From positions 868,001-932,000 of the forward strand of contig JABSSW010000004.1 of the NCBI GenBank assembly GCA_018902385.1: DNA of 64,000 bases, given 5' to 3'. A program made the position numbers and the translations under genes. Shown here piece after piece: positions 12,699 through 24,267 of this stretch. The stretch's first letter is position 1. Each line of letters begins with the position of its first letter. The DNA comes from Physcia stellaris. Its lineage: Eukaryota; Ascomycota; Lecanoromycetes; Caliciales; Physciaceae. The notes under the pieces are model-generated. The model was not told the DNA's origin. It saw nothing but the letters and a program-made list of their open reading frames with translations, and did not search any database.

Positions 12699-14084
12699 TC
12701 AAGCGATGGCTGAATCCATCCCGTTTTCTTGCAACCTCCGCTCGCTAGACTCGAAGAACTCAGCCCACCCCCGCTTTTCCGACAGCTCTCGATCCCTGGT
12801 CTTGCTACATAGCTGAACATACTTATGATGTTGCCGATGTTCCCACGGTGTGGCTGCCATGCAATTGTTGTGCTTGATGGCTTTGGAGAGGATTCTTTCC
12901 TCTCGATCAGTTCGGACGATCTTGTGAGTCCTCCAGTTATGTTCGTAGCTCCACTCCGATTTAGGTGAAGGTCCAGAGCTAGGTCCACCCGAGATCCCCA
13001 CACCTCTCATGATGGAAAGGTTCATGTGGTATGAGTTCTCAGCGGAGAAGCTGTCAAGGCTCGCAGTCTCCTTGCCTTGCTTCAGACATAGCAGGCACAG
13101 ACCGAGCATTGCGTCCTTAGCTTTGTAGACGTAGTCCATCACAGGGCGTCCAGATTGACAAATCAGTACATTGGTACCATCGGATTTAGTGTCTCTGTGC
13201 ATGACGCATGGCTGCATTCTGATATCGTGCAATCTATCAATATAGTGTGTAATGCCCCGTTCTTCGAGCACAGACTTGATGGGCATCAACCCGAGTCGAG
13301 TAAGCTCGTTTATGAATTCATCATCGTGTCGTTTCGACTCGTAGATACACATAGGCTTTACCCATCTAAGCAACTTGTGCATACTATCGATGGCAAGGCT
13401 CCTTTGAGTTCTGATGGAGGCTGCCTGAAGCTTAGTCTTCGTGCAGGGATTTCTTTGTAGGCATATCTATGACATACCTATGATTCGAGCCGGCAGCAGA
13501 GAGAACCCCACACCATCAAGACTGTCGCTGTCGAAGTCAGGACCCTCAATGGTTTTGCCATAGATCAACTTCTGGGAGGCTTGGTAGAACATCTGAACAT
13601 CGAACAAGGCATACGCCATCCAGAGTAGCTCCCACCGATCCTTGTCTTGAGCAGCTGAATCACTCCACTCATCCAGCCAAAGACGACTCCAGGGTTGCAA
13701 CTTCCGTGCCAAATCGTACTTGTCCGCCAAGAGTGCTATCTTCTTCAACAGCGCTAACGGCATACGCCCTTCGGGTAGATTTTGTAGATGAAGGGCGAAG
13801 CAGATCCACGTCATAGCCTGGTAATCGTCCTCGGGCAAAGATATTTCCAGAGGGTCGTGGGGCGAGAAATCTGCTCTGCCAGTGAAACGAGGGTTGAACA
13901 TAGCCCTGAAGGCTGGGGACGCGCGGCTCATGGTCTGCGATGAGATTTTGAGTAGATGGTGCTGACCGTCGGTAGAGGTACTTTCGGTATCAAGATAGAA
14001 AATCACATCTCCTTCAGGATCTGCATGACCTTCAGGGGTGAACTCGCTCAGTATTGGATCGTCGGACAGCATTGTCTGGAACAA
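12699..14084 (-). CDS. BTB/POZ-domain protein
   Basis: Two exons (14084-13478 and 13420-12699) flank a 57-bp intron with a GTATGT donor, a GACTAAG branch-like site and a CAG acceptor. The intron removes an in-frame stop. The product has 442 residues. The first about 110 residues form a fungal BTB domain: PEGDVIFYLD, then a SRASPAFRAMFNPRF segment, then a helix-rich part with WICFALHLQNLP and LALLADKYDLARKLQPW. The C-terminal half has a conserved-looking cysteine patch (MLGLCLLCLKQGKE) and no other domain I recognise. BTB domains mediate protein pairing, often in ubiquitin-ligase adaptors, but these fungal proteins are mostly uncharacterised. The start at 14084 leaves about 25 residues before the domain. 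Confidence 0.8.
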
Positions 14085-15187
14085 GGGAGTAAGGTAGGCT
14101 GGTATCTGATCGTTGCGTGTTTCTGGAAGATGAGGGCCTGCAATTGAAGCTATCGGGTCGAAGTGGTATCTGAAGAGACAGAGGGAAGCCGTAGTCCGAG
14201 GTGATGGTTCTCGATTTTAACACCTCTATCGAGGATATAAATAATGTGAGCCTGCTTTGTACTTATGGTTTCCGTGAATCATGCCTTTGAGTCATGACGC
14301 AGTACTCATAAGTTTCAGGCTACGATGAAGTGTTTAATTAGTGACTGTCTATACATGTGAAGACTCGAGGTGTGACTTGTGAAATAAGCACGACGGAGAT
14401 GAGTAAGCCGGTTACGAGCTCTTAGCAGGATATATGACTGCCGGGTTGGCAAATCTCGATGGAGATACTTCGCTTACCGATGCCATGTATCATAGAGTGA
14501 CGCGGAAACACTCGCGTCCCGTTGGACGAAGCGAGTCAATCAATATTAAATGTAGCAGCCTTCACGTATGACAGCCATATCCAGGAATTCTCCAGTCTCA
14601 ACGTCAGCTCTTCTCCAGGTATCTCGAAATAGTTGGGGAAAGGTCGGCAGCTAGACCTCAACGTCCCGTAAGCGGTCAAAATACATGACCCGTTCCTCGG
14701 CGCAGCTAAGCAAGCGGTGTTGTGACAGCTCAGGAGGGTTAGTTCCTTCATCAATGAAGTTATCGCTCAGTCATAGGTACAGTCATAATAAGATTCCATG
14801 CCCAGGTTGAGGAGATTCGTGGGGCTTCTGCAAGCCTGTCAGACTCGATAAGGCCAGAATTGCTACCGTCATGCAGTCACGACGGTCTGTGCTATTGGAC
14901 AAAGAAGAATTTGTTAATATCTGGAGGAGCCTTCAACTTTCAAACAAAGAGGGAAGTTTCCGGCTACCAAGCTAAAAGCACAAATAAAGCGATTGTTCTC
15001 ATAAAGCCAATGTAGTCGAACAAAGACAGGGGCTTCCTACACGATGACGAACCTCCTCTACTACATTTCCATTTAACGAAGCTACCCGTCGACTTTTGAA
15101 TGTCAGCCTAAAAACTCCAAAATTCCATCCGTTTCAGCACTACTCATCTACTGCGACCCCGGATTCTTCTACACCCCCTATCCCATC
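14085..15187. other. Intergenic, no supported gene
   Basis: The stretch separates the BTB gene on the minus strand from the coiled-coil gene on the plus strand and probably holds both promoters. A 72-codon minus-strand frame at 14536-14754 has no recognisable feature. Confidence 0.4.
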
Positions 15188-15751
15188 ATGTGCCTCACGC
15201 AAAGTCTCATACACGCTGAATGTCGACACGCCAAAAGCTCCGAGACATTCTCATGCCTCTCAGGTCTCTCTCCTTCAGGAATTTGCCTCGAGAGCAGTCA
15301 TCCACCCTTGACATCCGAGCTCCTTGCTAACCCAGGCTACTGCATGGAGTGCCAAACAGATGTAGAGGAACAAATGTGCTCAAAACCTGACGCAGAAGCA
15401 CGAGAGCTGGAGGTTGACATCATACATTTGAAGGAGCTATACAATATTACAGTGGAGAAGCACGAGATCGAAATACAAGAATGTGCATGTAAGCTGGAAA
15501 ACCTGGGTCAGAAGGGGGAAGGTGGGGAAAATGAAGACGGAAGCGATGCTAGCAATTTTACAGTGCGCTTGGAACGAGCGCAGAGAGAATTGAACGCCTT
15601 GAAGCAGGGGCATGAAGATGTCGAGTTTGAGCTCAAACTTTGGGTCGTGAAGGCGGAGGAGGCATTGATAGGAAACAGAGAAGAGAGGGACAGGGCGCTT
15701 GGAGAGTTCAGGGCTGCGCAGGGGCTCGGCGATGGCGTGAGCGGCGAGTAA
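15188..15751 (+). CDS. Small Cys/His-rich N-terminus plus coiled-coil protein, unknown function
   Basis: A single open frame encodes 187 residues. The first about 60 residues carry spaced Cys and His residues (MCLTQSLIHAECRHAK, FSCLSG, SGICLESSH, GYCMECQTD), a layout seen in many short uncharacterised ascomycete proteins and possibly metal-binding. Residues about 65-180 are acidic and heptad-like (EARELEVDIIHLKELY, then VRLERAQRELNALKQGHEDVEFEL), consistent with a long coiled coil. There is no signal peptide or membrane segment. The start codon at 15188 places the Cys-rich unit at the very N-terminus, as expected for that group. I do not recognise a named family, and the role is unknown. Confidence 0.6.
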   Translation: MCLTQSLIHAECRHAKSSETFSCLSGLSPSGICLESSHPPLTSELLANPGYCMECQTDVEEQMCSKPDAEARELEVDIIHLKELYNITVEKHEIEIQECACKLENLGQKGEGGENEDGSDASNFTVRLERAQRELNALKQGHEDVEFELKLWVVKAEEALIGNREERDRALGEFRAAQGLGDGVSGE

Positions 15752-16149
15752 AGCTTGCTGATGATTGTCCTTTCTCAGATTGTCCGGAGCAGAGATTCTG
15801 TATCAGTCTTTCAGTTGTCTCTAGTAGAGAGTTGCGATATGTGTCAAATTCCGGAGATGGTTATAACTGGCAAAAACCTAGGGGTGGGATCATAGCAGGT
15901 ACGTGATCCTCAAATGGATACCTATATGTAGTCAATACTGTCAAAACTTCAAAGTAAAGGCGTAGTGCCCACAAGGTCGATACTCGGTACCATGAGGTAG
16001 GATGAGTTGTGAGAGATGGGCGAAGCTGGTGAAGCCAAGCATCGGCTGGACCTTCTATCATATGAAATTTAGCCTGCTTGTGCAGGGGAAGCGCAACCGG
16101 GGTCGGGAAGTGCTCGGACAATCTGCTTGGAATAGAAGGTACAGTAGTA
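15752..16149. other. Intergenic flank of the TIR element
   Basis: Ordinary base composition, no gene seen. It ends in the TA dinucleotide (16148-16149) that borders the inverted-repeat element. Confidence 0.5.
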
Positions 16150-16190
16150 CAGTGTCTTACCACAGCGGGTGGATAGCGGCCTTTTAGCGT
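16150..16190 (+). repeat. Left terminal inverted repeat, 41 bp
   Basis: Exact reverse complement of 19040-19080. TA lies directly outside at 16148-16149. Confidence 0.9.
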
Positions 16191-16289
16191 GCATCCTGCA
16201 GCCCTTACCCTAGCCTTATTAGGCAGTGATTGACATCACGTGAAACATGATCTTGACATCAAAGTTAGCCTTATTCGGAATTGCTTCGC

Positions 16290-18960
16290 AGTCATGCTAT
16301 GCTTCGAAAAATGTTGCAAATGATCGTTTTCGAAAATTCAGAATTCAGACAGTTGAATGTCGTAAAGTCAAAAAAGAAAACGATTTAGTATGATAAAATG
16401 CTTGTATTTTTTTACAATATTGCAAAATGATAAAGACTGATTAAACTGCTAAAAAATCGTTTCGAAATCAGCTCAAAATCATCATTTTTTTTTTTTGAAC
16501 GATTCATTTTTTTTATTTTATTTCATCGTTTTCGATATCGATGATGATTAATAAAAAATGTGTTTTTCATTGTTGATCAAAACGATTTCAATGCGACGTG
16601 ACATGAAATCATAAAGATTTTCAATGATCGATTGATTCAATGTCGTTCATTTTTTTTTCATCGTTTTCATGATATTTTTCTTGTTCGTGAATTTGAATCG
16701 ACGTTGATGAATTCGTCGTTTGATGACAATTCATATTTTTTCAATGAAATTGAAATCGAAAAATTGAGAAAATCAGTTCATGAAAAACATTTTCATTTCG
16801 ACAATTTTGTTTTGAGTATACTTGAAAACATGCGACGATGCGTTGTTTTGTTGAATAATCATTTTGAACAAAAAAAAACGTGATGTAAAAATGAAATCAG
16901 TTTCGTTTTGCATAACAACGTGACGATTGAAACGCATAAACTTTTCGAAAATAAAAAATTCGTCGTCATTGAAATCGAATGTGACAATTTCATTATTTCG
17001 AAAATTTTTTTCGCAAAACTGTCAAAAGTCGTGAGAATTTTGTATGTAATGAGCACACGTTTAGTTCATAGCGAGCGAAATATGATTTACAAACAATACA
17101 TGCTCACAATAAGATTTGAAGTTGATTTTTTTTCAATTTTCATTGTTTCATTCAATCAACGATTTCTTGCAATGATATACAATAAAATCGTGTATCATAC
17201 AAAAACAGATTTTTTGAATTTCGATTTGACACAATCACGATGTAATTTTTTTTTTTTCGACGAATAATTCATCGTTTGCAATTGTCGTCGTTTTGAAAAA
17301 CGATCTCGTCAATGAAAATAACGAAACGTTATTGATTTGAATTTCAATGTCGATATTTAATGCAGAAAATCGTGCGCTTATCGTGATGCACGTCAGTCAA
17401 AAAAAATTTTGATATAATCAAGCGTCGATGAAAATTTTCGTGTTGAAAAATTCGTTTCATCGTAAAAACAAAAATGTTTAGATTCAGTTTTTTTTTTATT
17501 TTTCGAAAGCTCAATTGACGTTTTTTCGAATCGACGATGACGCAATCAATAATGCGACAACGAATTGATATATCAACGATTGAGAGTTTGTTTCGATTTC
17601 GACGAAAAATGTAAAATTTTTGACAAATACGTCACATCGATACGTAAAATAGTTCAAGTTTTCGAAAATGATTATCATCGTCATTTCATCATGATGATGA
17701 AAAGTTTTGATTGTAATACGAATTTTGATCGTAATATGAATTCTCTCGTTGATATTGACGAAATTGACAACGATGTAAATCGGAATTTTCTAATTGAATC
17801 AATAGATGATTTTGTTGTACTGAAAAAATTTATTTATCGATTGATTGAAATTGTCATGCAATATTTGATTCACAATGCGATCGTCAACGACTTCAAAATT
17901 CAGATTGATTAACATAACAATTTTCTCATTGCTGATCAAATGCATGAAAAAATCATTCAATTCGTCGATTTCGTTGCGTATCAAATTCATGATCATGAAT
18001 TCGAAATTCGCATTTCAATCACGATCATTCATTTCAATGATTTCAATATCGACATCGTATTCATGTTCGAGAACAGCGACGTGATTGCGAATCAAAAGTT
18101 GACGTGTGTTCTCATCGTAAAAAAAATAAAAAGAAAGTAAATTCAGAAAAACTGTTTCAACGAGAAAAAAATCTCGACGACGAAATGCCGAAAAAAAAAA
18201 ATGCAAAAAATGCAGAATCGAATTCGTTCGAGAAATAATCAGTGATGTTTTGAAAAATCATTTTGATGTTTGAGTAATTGAGCAAATGCTTTGAAATTCT
18301 AAAATTGATAATCGATGAAAACAAAAAACAGAAACGAGTTTGTATGAAAATTGCAATTGTATGATGTTCAAATTTTTGAATTTTCAGACTGTTTATATAC
18401 ATTTCTTTTTTTTTTCATCGAAATTTCTATTTTTTTCATCGAGATTTCTATTTTTCGATTTTCGATTTTTTTCAGTTTTTTCAACGTTTTCGACGTCATT
18501 CGATTTCGTTTTTTCGTTTTTTTTCATTTCATATCGAGGCTCGAGAGTGTAAAATTTTCACAGCATTTCACTGTTTTGATCGTCTTTTTTCAGCTTGTTT
18601 CAATCATCAACGTCATGATATTCACTGTTTTCAAATTCGTTCAAACTTTTGAAACGCGAAAATCGCTGAAAAATTCAGTATAATTGTCGTCATAATGAAG
18701 ACAGCTGAAACAAATCGTGATTTAATTCGAAAAAATCGTGAAAAAGAAAAAAATGAAAAAGTCAATTGTTTTTCGTTTTTGCGATTTTTTCGTCTCAAAG
18801 TGTCGCGTATTCAAATTCAAAGATAAAATGACGCAATTGTCAACGAAGCGTTCGATTACTGCTAATTTCGTGATGTATTGAGTTTCGGTGATCGAGTCTC
18901 TCTGTTGTTGTTGTTGTTGTTTCATGAGATCGATTATTTACAAATCGAGAGTAGCGGACG
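16290..18960. other. Hypermutated AT-rich interior with CpY loss
   Basis: Counted by hand over 16621-16860, 28 of 30 cytosines are followed by a purine and 36 of 39 guanines are preceded by a pyrimidine. CpC and GpG are absent, CpA plus TpG total 38, TpA only 5 and CpG 13. This fits C-to-T change at CpC and CpT on both strands and does not fit classical CpA-directed RIP. The open frames here are by-products of composition. A (TTG)n microsatellite lies near 18904-18921. Confidence 0.75.
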
Positions 18961-19039
18961 ATTTCTAACCCTGTGTAATCGGGGCCTTCCCATTGGTCAG
19001 ATCATTTGCCGAGGCTCGTCCTAATCAGGCCTTAATGCA

Positions 19040-19080
19040 ACGCTAAAAGGCCGCTATCCACCCGCTGTGGTAAGACACTG
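19040..19080 (-). repeat. Right terminal inverted repeat, 41 bp
   Basis: Exact reverse complement of 16150-16190. TA lies directly outside at 19081-19082. Confidence 0.9.
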
Positions 19081-19082
19081 TA

Positions 19083-20547
19083 CTTTATCCGTATCATTGC
19101 AGACACCCACCCGGGCCACACAAGCCCAGTGAAATGATTTCCTTCCCCCCCTTCCCCAGTTTTCGTCAGAACGTCTAGAACGTCGTCCATTCCAGCCACA
19201 CTCATCTTGGACAATCCGTCTTGATGTACATCTCAGTTCCATATCTTAGTCTCGTGGAATCAAAGAGCGTCGTTATTGCCCATCAGAGTCTTCGAGAGAT
19301 GTTTCTTGCATAGGGAGCACGTAACATACGGACATACGGAGTCGCAAATAGACAACAATAACCGGAAGCTCTTAGAGGGCCGAGCCGATGGCTTCCGGCC
19401 CCTAACCCCTAGCGTTGCCTAGTTGAAGGGCAATCCAACATCGGGTCGTCCTTGAACCACTTAAAGTTGTCAAGCCTCGGAGATGTTCGTTGGTGGCATC
19501 GATCCATCAATCATCGTCCATGGCTGTCCATCCATTAATATTATCCCTGCTGGAGGGGTTCCCCAACAAGGTTTGTGCATCGGAATAATCTATTGGTGGT
19601 TGGACAAGAGCCCGATTCTCCATCCCAATGGATCCCATCCGGAGTATCCTGGAGAACTGAGCAAGTGTAATTGTGCCAGCAACCCCCACGCTTGTCAGTG
19701 CACGAGAAACCGTTAGTACCGCTCCAATGTTGGGGTACCACTCATGATTTGTGTGCAATTAATCCCTTACAGAGCTAGCGTATCGTAGCAATGCACAAGA
19801 AAGGCAATACAGAGAAAGCACTGGTGCGCGTGGCAGCGATCTTTCGACTTTTGCATAGTTGGTTGACGGTGGTACGCTGCATCAATAAGTCTTGCATGGC
19901 AAATTTGAGGGTTACAAGTCTCAAGATCTGGACTCACAACTCGGCAGTTCCATCCAAAAGACCAGAAGGTGTGCGTTGGATGCGGCCTTATGGCGCATGA
20001 GCACGCCATACAGTACTAGCATCGTTCCACAATCGAGATATAGTGCGAAGAAGTGTCTGTTCTTTCCCCCGATACCCAAGAACCTAATCTCGGTACGCTA
20101 TGGCCGTAGTACAGCAAGATCCAAAGCGGCATTCCGACCGAGGGAATCCTCGATATCATTTTATGGGGAGACTGCTTTGACAGCCCGTTGCTGTACGTCA
20201 TCTCCATTGCAACCTGAGGTGTAAGGTGGATCGTTCTCCCCGATCTTGCATTGGTGTACGTGCCTGCGTTTCAGCTTCCGATTAAACCCAACCTAAGCCG
20301 CCTGCCAAAGCGTGAGGACAAATGGCTGTAGTGGCGCAATTGATCGCCAAATACGCCGTACCACGATCTTGTGTCGCACTTTCCAACTGGCAGGCCTCGA
20401 CATGACCTTGACGTCGCGCAATCTTGACATGTACAAATCTACAGACTCCGCCTGAACACCTTATTCCTAGAACATCTCAAGTGCCTTCACCAAAAGGTCC
20501 TTCCTTCGCAGTGGCTGATACTACATCATACATTATTCTTAAAAGCA
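19083..20547. other. Intergenic, possible degraded gene on the minus strand
   Basis: Several overlapping minus-strand frames between 19500 and 20350 contain hydrophobic segments in different frames, as a decayed membrane-protein gene might. No continuous model could be built with good splice sites. The right end is the promoter region of the gene at 20548. Confidence 0.3.
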
Positions 20548-21969
20548 ATGGATATTCCCTTACAGAAGGACGTGGTGCTTAGCAAGCATTACATTGCTGC
20601 CATAGCCGTGCTCACAGCTCTCTCTGTCTGTGTCGTATGGCTACGAATGTACAGCCGAATATTTGTGAGCCATAACCTGTGGTGGGACGACTGGACGATG
20701 TTTGCAGCATCGGTACGTATGCGCTCTCTTTTCACAAATGATCACGGAACGCCACTGATTGGTATTAGCTTGTCACCATTGCGACTAATACCTTCCTGAT
20801 GAGCGCTTACCATTATGGTCTGGGAAGACATATCTACTACCTGGATCCTTCGCAGCTATCGAATACATTCAAGTGGCTTTGGGCTGCTGAACCTACAAAT
20901 TTATTTGCGGTGTATTTAGTGCGACTGTCGATCAGTCTCTTCTTTCTCCGTCTCGTACCACCAAAGAAGGCATACAAGCAACTCATCTGGAGCACAATCG
21001 TGGCTCTGACCGTCTCTGATATCTTCATATCCATCAATTACTTCTTTCAGTGCAGGCCCCTACGTAAAGTTTGGGAACCTCATACTCCTGGAACATGCTT
21101 TCCCGACGGAGTCGCTGTCGCAGCGACCTGGCTTTATCAAGGTTAGCGCTCTGGATGTCAGTGTTCTGTTCTACTGCTGACCGTTGTGCATAGCGGTCTC
21201 AATAATTGCGGACATCATTCTTCTTGCCATACCGGTTGCGTTATTCTGGCGTCTTCAAGTTCCCCTGCGCACTAAAATAGCCCTGATCTCTTTGTGCTGT
21301 CTAGGAATCTTGTGAGCCCATATCTCCTACAGGTGCTGAGCTAGCTCTGACCCGTGGATTGACTAACACATCTAAGCACCTGCGTTTGTGCAGTTGTCAA
21401 GACAGCGCTTCTACCAAACCTCTTAAACGATGACCCTGACAAAACTTGTAAGTTCTTCTTTGCCAGTCTCATTGGCACTAATTTGTTCCTAATACGCACA
21501 GGGATCATTGCTCAACTATGTCTCTGGGCTCCGTAAGTCTTCGTTAATCCTTCATGAATTATTTTTTGCCTAAATCTCACGATTGATCGTTTCAGCGACT
21601 GACACCCAGCTTACTAGTATGGAGCTCTGTGTGGGGATGATCTGTGGTACTATACCAGCATTGCGCCCGCTTTTCCTGTCAAAGCCTAGCAGTCGTCGTA
21701 GCAATCCATCTCAGAAGTACAATCGGTTTGACATTCCTTTCGAGCTTGACGCTTCCCAGAAGCATTCGGACCGCACGTCCTCCAGCGATCGGCCAAGCGC
21801 AAATGCTGGGTCGGCCGTTGTAATTTCGTCATCAAAGGAGCAGATAGTGACACCATCAGATCAGCATCGTATCCAGCGGAAAATCGAGATCGAGGTTCGA
21901 AGCACAGAAGCCGGTGATACCAGAGCATTGGATGCCCCGGGAGAGGGATCACCTTGGAGCGTAGTCTAG
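20548..21969 (+). CDS. Rhodopsin-like (PTH11-type) integral membrane protein
   Basis: Six exons (20548-20712, 20769-21141, 21194-21311, 21377-21447, 21502-21532 and 21618-21969) join in phase to 369 residues. About seven hydrophobic segments are present. Features typical of the fungal rhodopsin-like integral membrane family are the first-loop pattern NLWWDDWTMF, the helix YLVRLSISLFFLRLVP, the loop cysteines in FFQCRPLRKVWEPHTPGTCF, and the helix ELCVGMICGTIPALRPLF followed by a long polar cytoplasmic tail. This family includes Magnaporthe PTH11-like receptors and many proteins encoded in or beside biosynthetic clusters. Ligand and signalling are unknown. It lies 320 bp from the convergent UbiA gene, so it may be part of that patch. 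Confidence 0.85.
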
Positions 21970-22289
21970 GCACACAAGTCAAAAACCGAGCTGCACGACT
22001 TTCTAGTGGATTCATTCAAGCCAAGGAACCTTCATGGACCCTCGGAATTGCTGCGATACGCCTCTAAATCAAAGGATCATACCACATTTATGAAAGGGGA
22101 GGGGGTACGACAGAGCTTTTAAAGCTCAAAAGTGTTTCAGCCCAAAGGCAACCGAACAGCATAGACAGAATCCATGATCTCGTGCTCAGGGTTCTCCGAC
22201 CCACCACAGCGGTTATGTTGGGCCACCCAAGCGAACCCCCAAAAAGCAGCCTACGAGTTTGGATGAAATAGTTGGGGTATGAATTGGAT

Positions 22290-23281
22290 CTAGGATATTT
22301 TCTCATAGATCGTAAGGACGGGAAGGAGATAGACTGTGGTCATCCAAATGCACCAGAGCTTCCAAGTCAGGCCATCCGCAGCATGTGTCCTCAAAAGCAA
22401 AAGGCGCCCAACAAAGAAAGCACATGCACAGCCAATAACCGTGTACCCTAAGATATTCGATTGCCAAAATCTTGGGCAGATAACAGACCATGCGAGCACC
22501 GGTATTGCAATCGACAGCCTGGCAACACGGTCGCCATATACCACCGGAACGGTCCTTCGCCCCCGAACTCTGTCACCAGCCACGTCAGGCATATCCTGCA
22601 TCTGGAGGGTCGTGCAAATAATCGCGCCAATGATCGTAAGCCAGACCGCTGCTGTATCGTTCAGCTTATACTGGCCCTGGCCTGTCGCCACTTTCATCGA
22701 GCCAGAGCTGTAGCAAATGTATCCACCAGCATTCAGTAGATTTCGAAACAAGAAGCTCTCATCTGCTCCCTGAAGATCGTTATAGACGAAAGTACCAATC
22801 ATCAACGCAGAGGCTTCCGCCGTGCCGCCAAGATACAGTGTACTAAGGATGACAACTGGAAGCACGAGGATGAGTAGGTGCCTCGCTTCGGCCGCTGTCA
22901 GTCGTCCTGATGGAATGGCTCTCCAGGGTTTGTTGACTGCATCTTCCAGTATGGACCCAGGCTGGAATTGGTTATCTATGTCGAAAAACAGCAGGCTAAG
23001 CCAATTCCAGAGCATTACTTGTGGGATTCGTAAGAGTATGGTGACCGGGTCTGGAGAAGGGTTCGTCGTCAAGAGAGAGCCTGACAGTGCAGTCGAGATG
23101 CCGAGCAAAGTCTCTGGTACTACAACTGACTTTATATCGCTCGCGGTAAAAAGCCAGAGAGTTTGTAGGTGGTAGGCCAGCGACCGCTCCTACGAAGACA
23201 CTTAGGTCACTGGAATACTCTGAAACAACCGCGGAGGCTGACCTTGGGTATCACTTTATCATCTTGGAGCTTGACAGCCAT
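22290..23281 (-). CDS. UbiA-family membrane prenyltransferase
   Basis: Two exons (23281-23243 and 23189-22290) are joined across a 53-bp intron (GTCAGC..GTAG), giving 312 residues. The short first exon encodes MAVKLQDDKVIPK and runs into AYHLQTLWLFTASDIKSVV. UbiA enzymes have two Asp-rich motifs. The first is represented by FFDIDNQFQPGSILEDAVNKPWR, altered from the usual NDxxD. The second, DMPDVAGDRVRGRRTVPVVYG, matches the DxxxD-GR-T form well. About seven to eight membrane helices follow. Such enzymes move a prenyl chain onto an acceptor inside the membrane; the acceptor is unknown. A paralogue lies at 49.6-50.8 kb. The gene diverges from the NRPS-like reductase across about 1 kb, which suggests shared control and a joint pathway. 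Confidence 0.85.
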
Positions 23282-24267
23282 CGTAGATGGCTCGCTCAGG
23301 CGAAGTGAAGCTGTTCGAAACAGATGAAGCTGTTCAAAACAGGCGGATCGGCAAGTATGTTGTCGGTCAAGGAAAGGAGGAAGGTTATCCTAGCAACACC
23401 AAGGTGTCTCCCTCACCGAAACCAGTCACTCATACAAGCACCATTATGAGCCCCGCGATTCATGCAGCGCGATTGGACAGATAAAGAGTGCATTTTCGGG
23501 CTGAAAGTTGCATATGATCTGCCGTCATACATCGCTGCGACCATGGTACTATCGGGCTCAGGGTGGAGCGGAAAGTGCAATGGTGGAGACGATGCATGAA
23601 GCTGTGGACGAAGGACCACTTACAAGCTTTGTGGAAGGAAGTGTTCTGGCCAATGGATGAATACCGGCATTAGCTCCGAACTTATAGCATCTCGAACCTC
23701 GACCAGATGCAGCGATGGTACAGTAGGCACTCTGTGCCTCATTTATAGGATGCACACCCCCTTGCATTCCAAACACTCGGTCCTGCGCAGACCCATGTTG
23801 GGGTTGGAGGCGCAGTATGAACATGGACCCCGCACCGGCCAAAGATGGCGTTGCAGGCTTTCAGATGGTCAGTCTCATGCATTATTTCAGCCTCCGCCCC
23901 AAGTCGAATCAAGCTTGCAGATCCAATGAAGCAGCCTGCCTCCTGTAGGCTTTTATCATTTTCACGTACTTTCACTGCCGAGGGTCCATTGCTGCTCTTC
24001 TTTACCGCTCTAGGCTTAGCCTCCCAGAGCAATGTCGAACCTCGCCCACTATGCTTTGTCCCCCGCACTCTCTCCTACTATTCTCTCCTAGCTTATTCTC
24101 CTAGCATTCCCTCGAGAGGGACTAGAGTATCTCGACGATAGCCGAAAACACACTCTTTGTCATCATAAACCGGGCTTGTTCATTGCCCAACCCACTCCCT
24201 CTGTAGACCGTGATACCTTACGACGCTCTAGGCTGAACAGAGAGTCTATGTTCCACCATTCTACATC
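23282..24267. promoter_or_regulatory. Shared divergent promoter region of UbiA and NRPS-like genes
   Basis: The 986 bp between the two divergent start codons contain no credible gene and end in a pyrimidine-rich leader before 24268. A bidirectional promoter is inferred from layout. No specific operator was recognised. Confidence 0.5.

Larger units (their letters stand above)
16150..19080. mobile_element. TA-flanked inverted-repeat DNA transposon, probably Tc1/mariner-like, interior degenerate
   Basis: The first 41 bp (16150-16190, starting CAGTGTCTTACCACAGCGGG) recur as an exact inverted copy at 19040-19080. Each end is flanked by TA, the target duplication used by Tc1/mariner elements, and the CAGT terminus also suits that superfamily. 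The element is 2,931 bp. The outer 100-150 bp on each side have normal composition. The inside (about 16290-18960) is extremely AT-rich with abrupt edges, and no transposase motif can be read in any frame. No second copy of these ends was noticed in the window. The class assignment rests on ends and target site only, because the coding part is unreadable. Confidence 0.75.

Noticed and set aside
13467-13469. In-frame stop in the BTB gene, at first read as a nonsense mutation
   Set aside because: A 57-bp intron (13421-13477) with GTATGT donor, CTAAG branch-like site and CAG acceptor removes it and keeps the phase.
16632-18683. Many plus- and minus-strand open frames inside the AT-rich element
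   Set aside because: Frames of 60-120 codons in all phases follow from low GC and T/A-rich codons. None shows transposase motifs, and their Phe/Ile/Asn/Lys-rich products mirror base composition.
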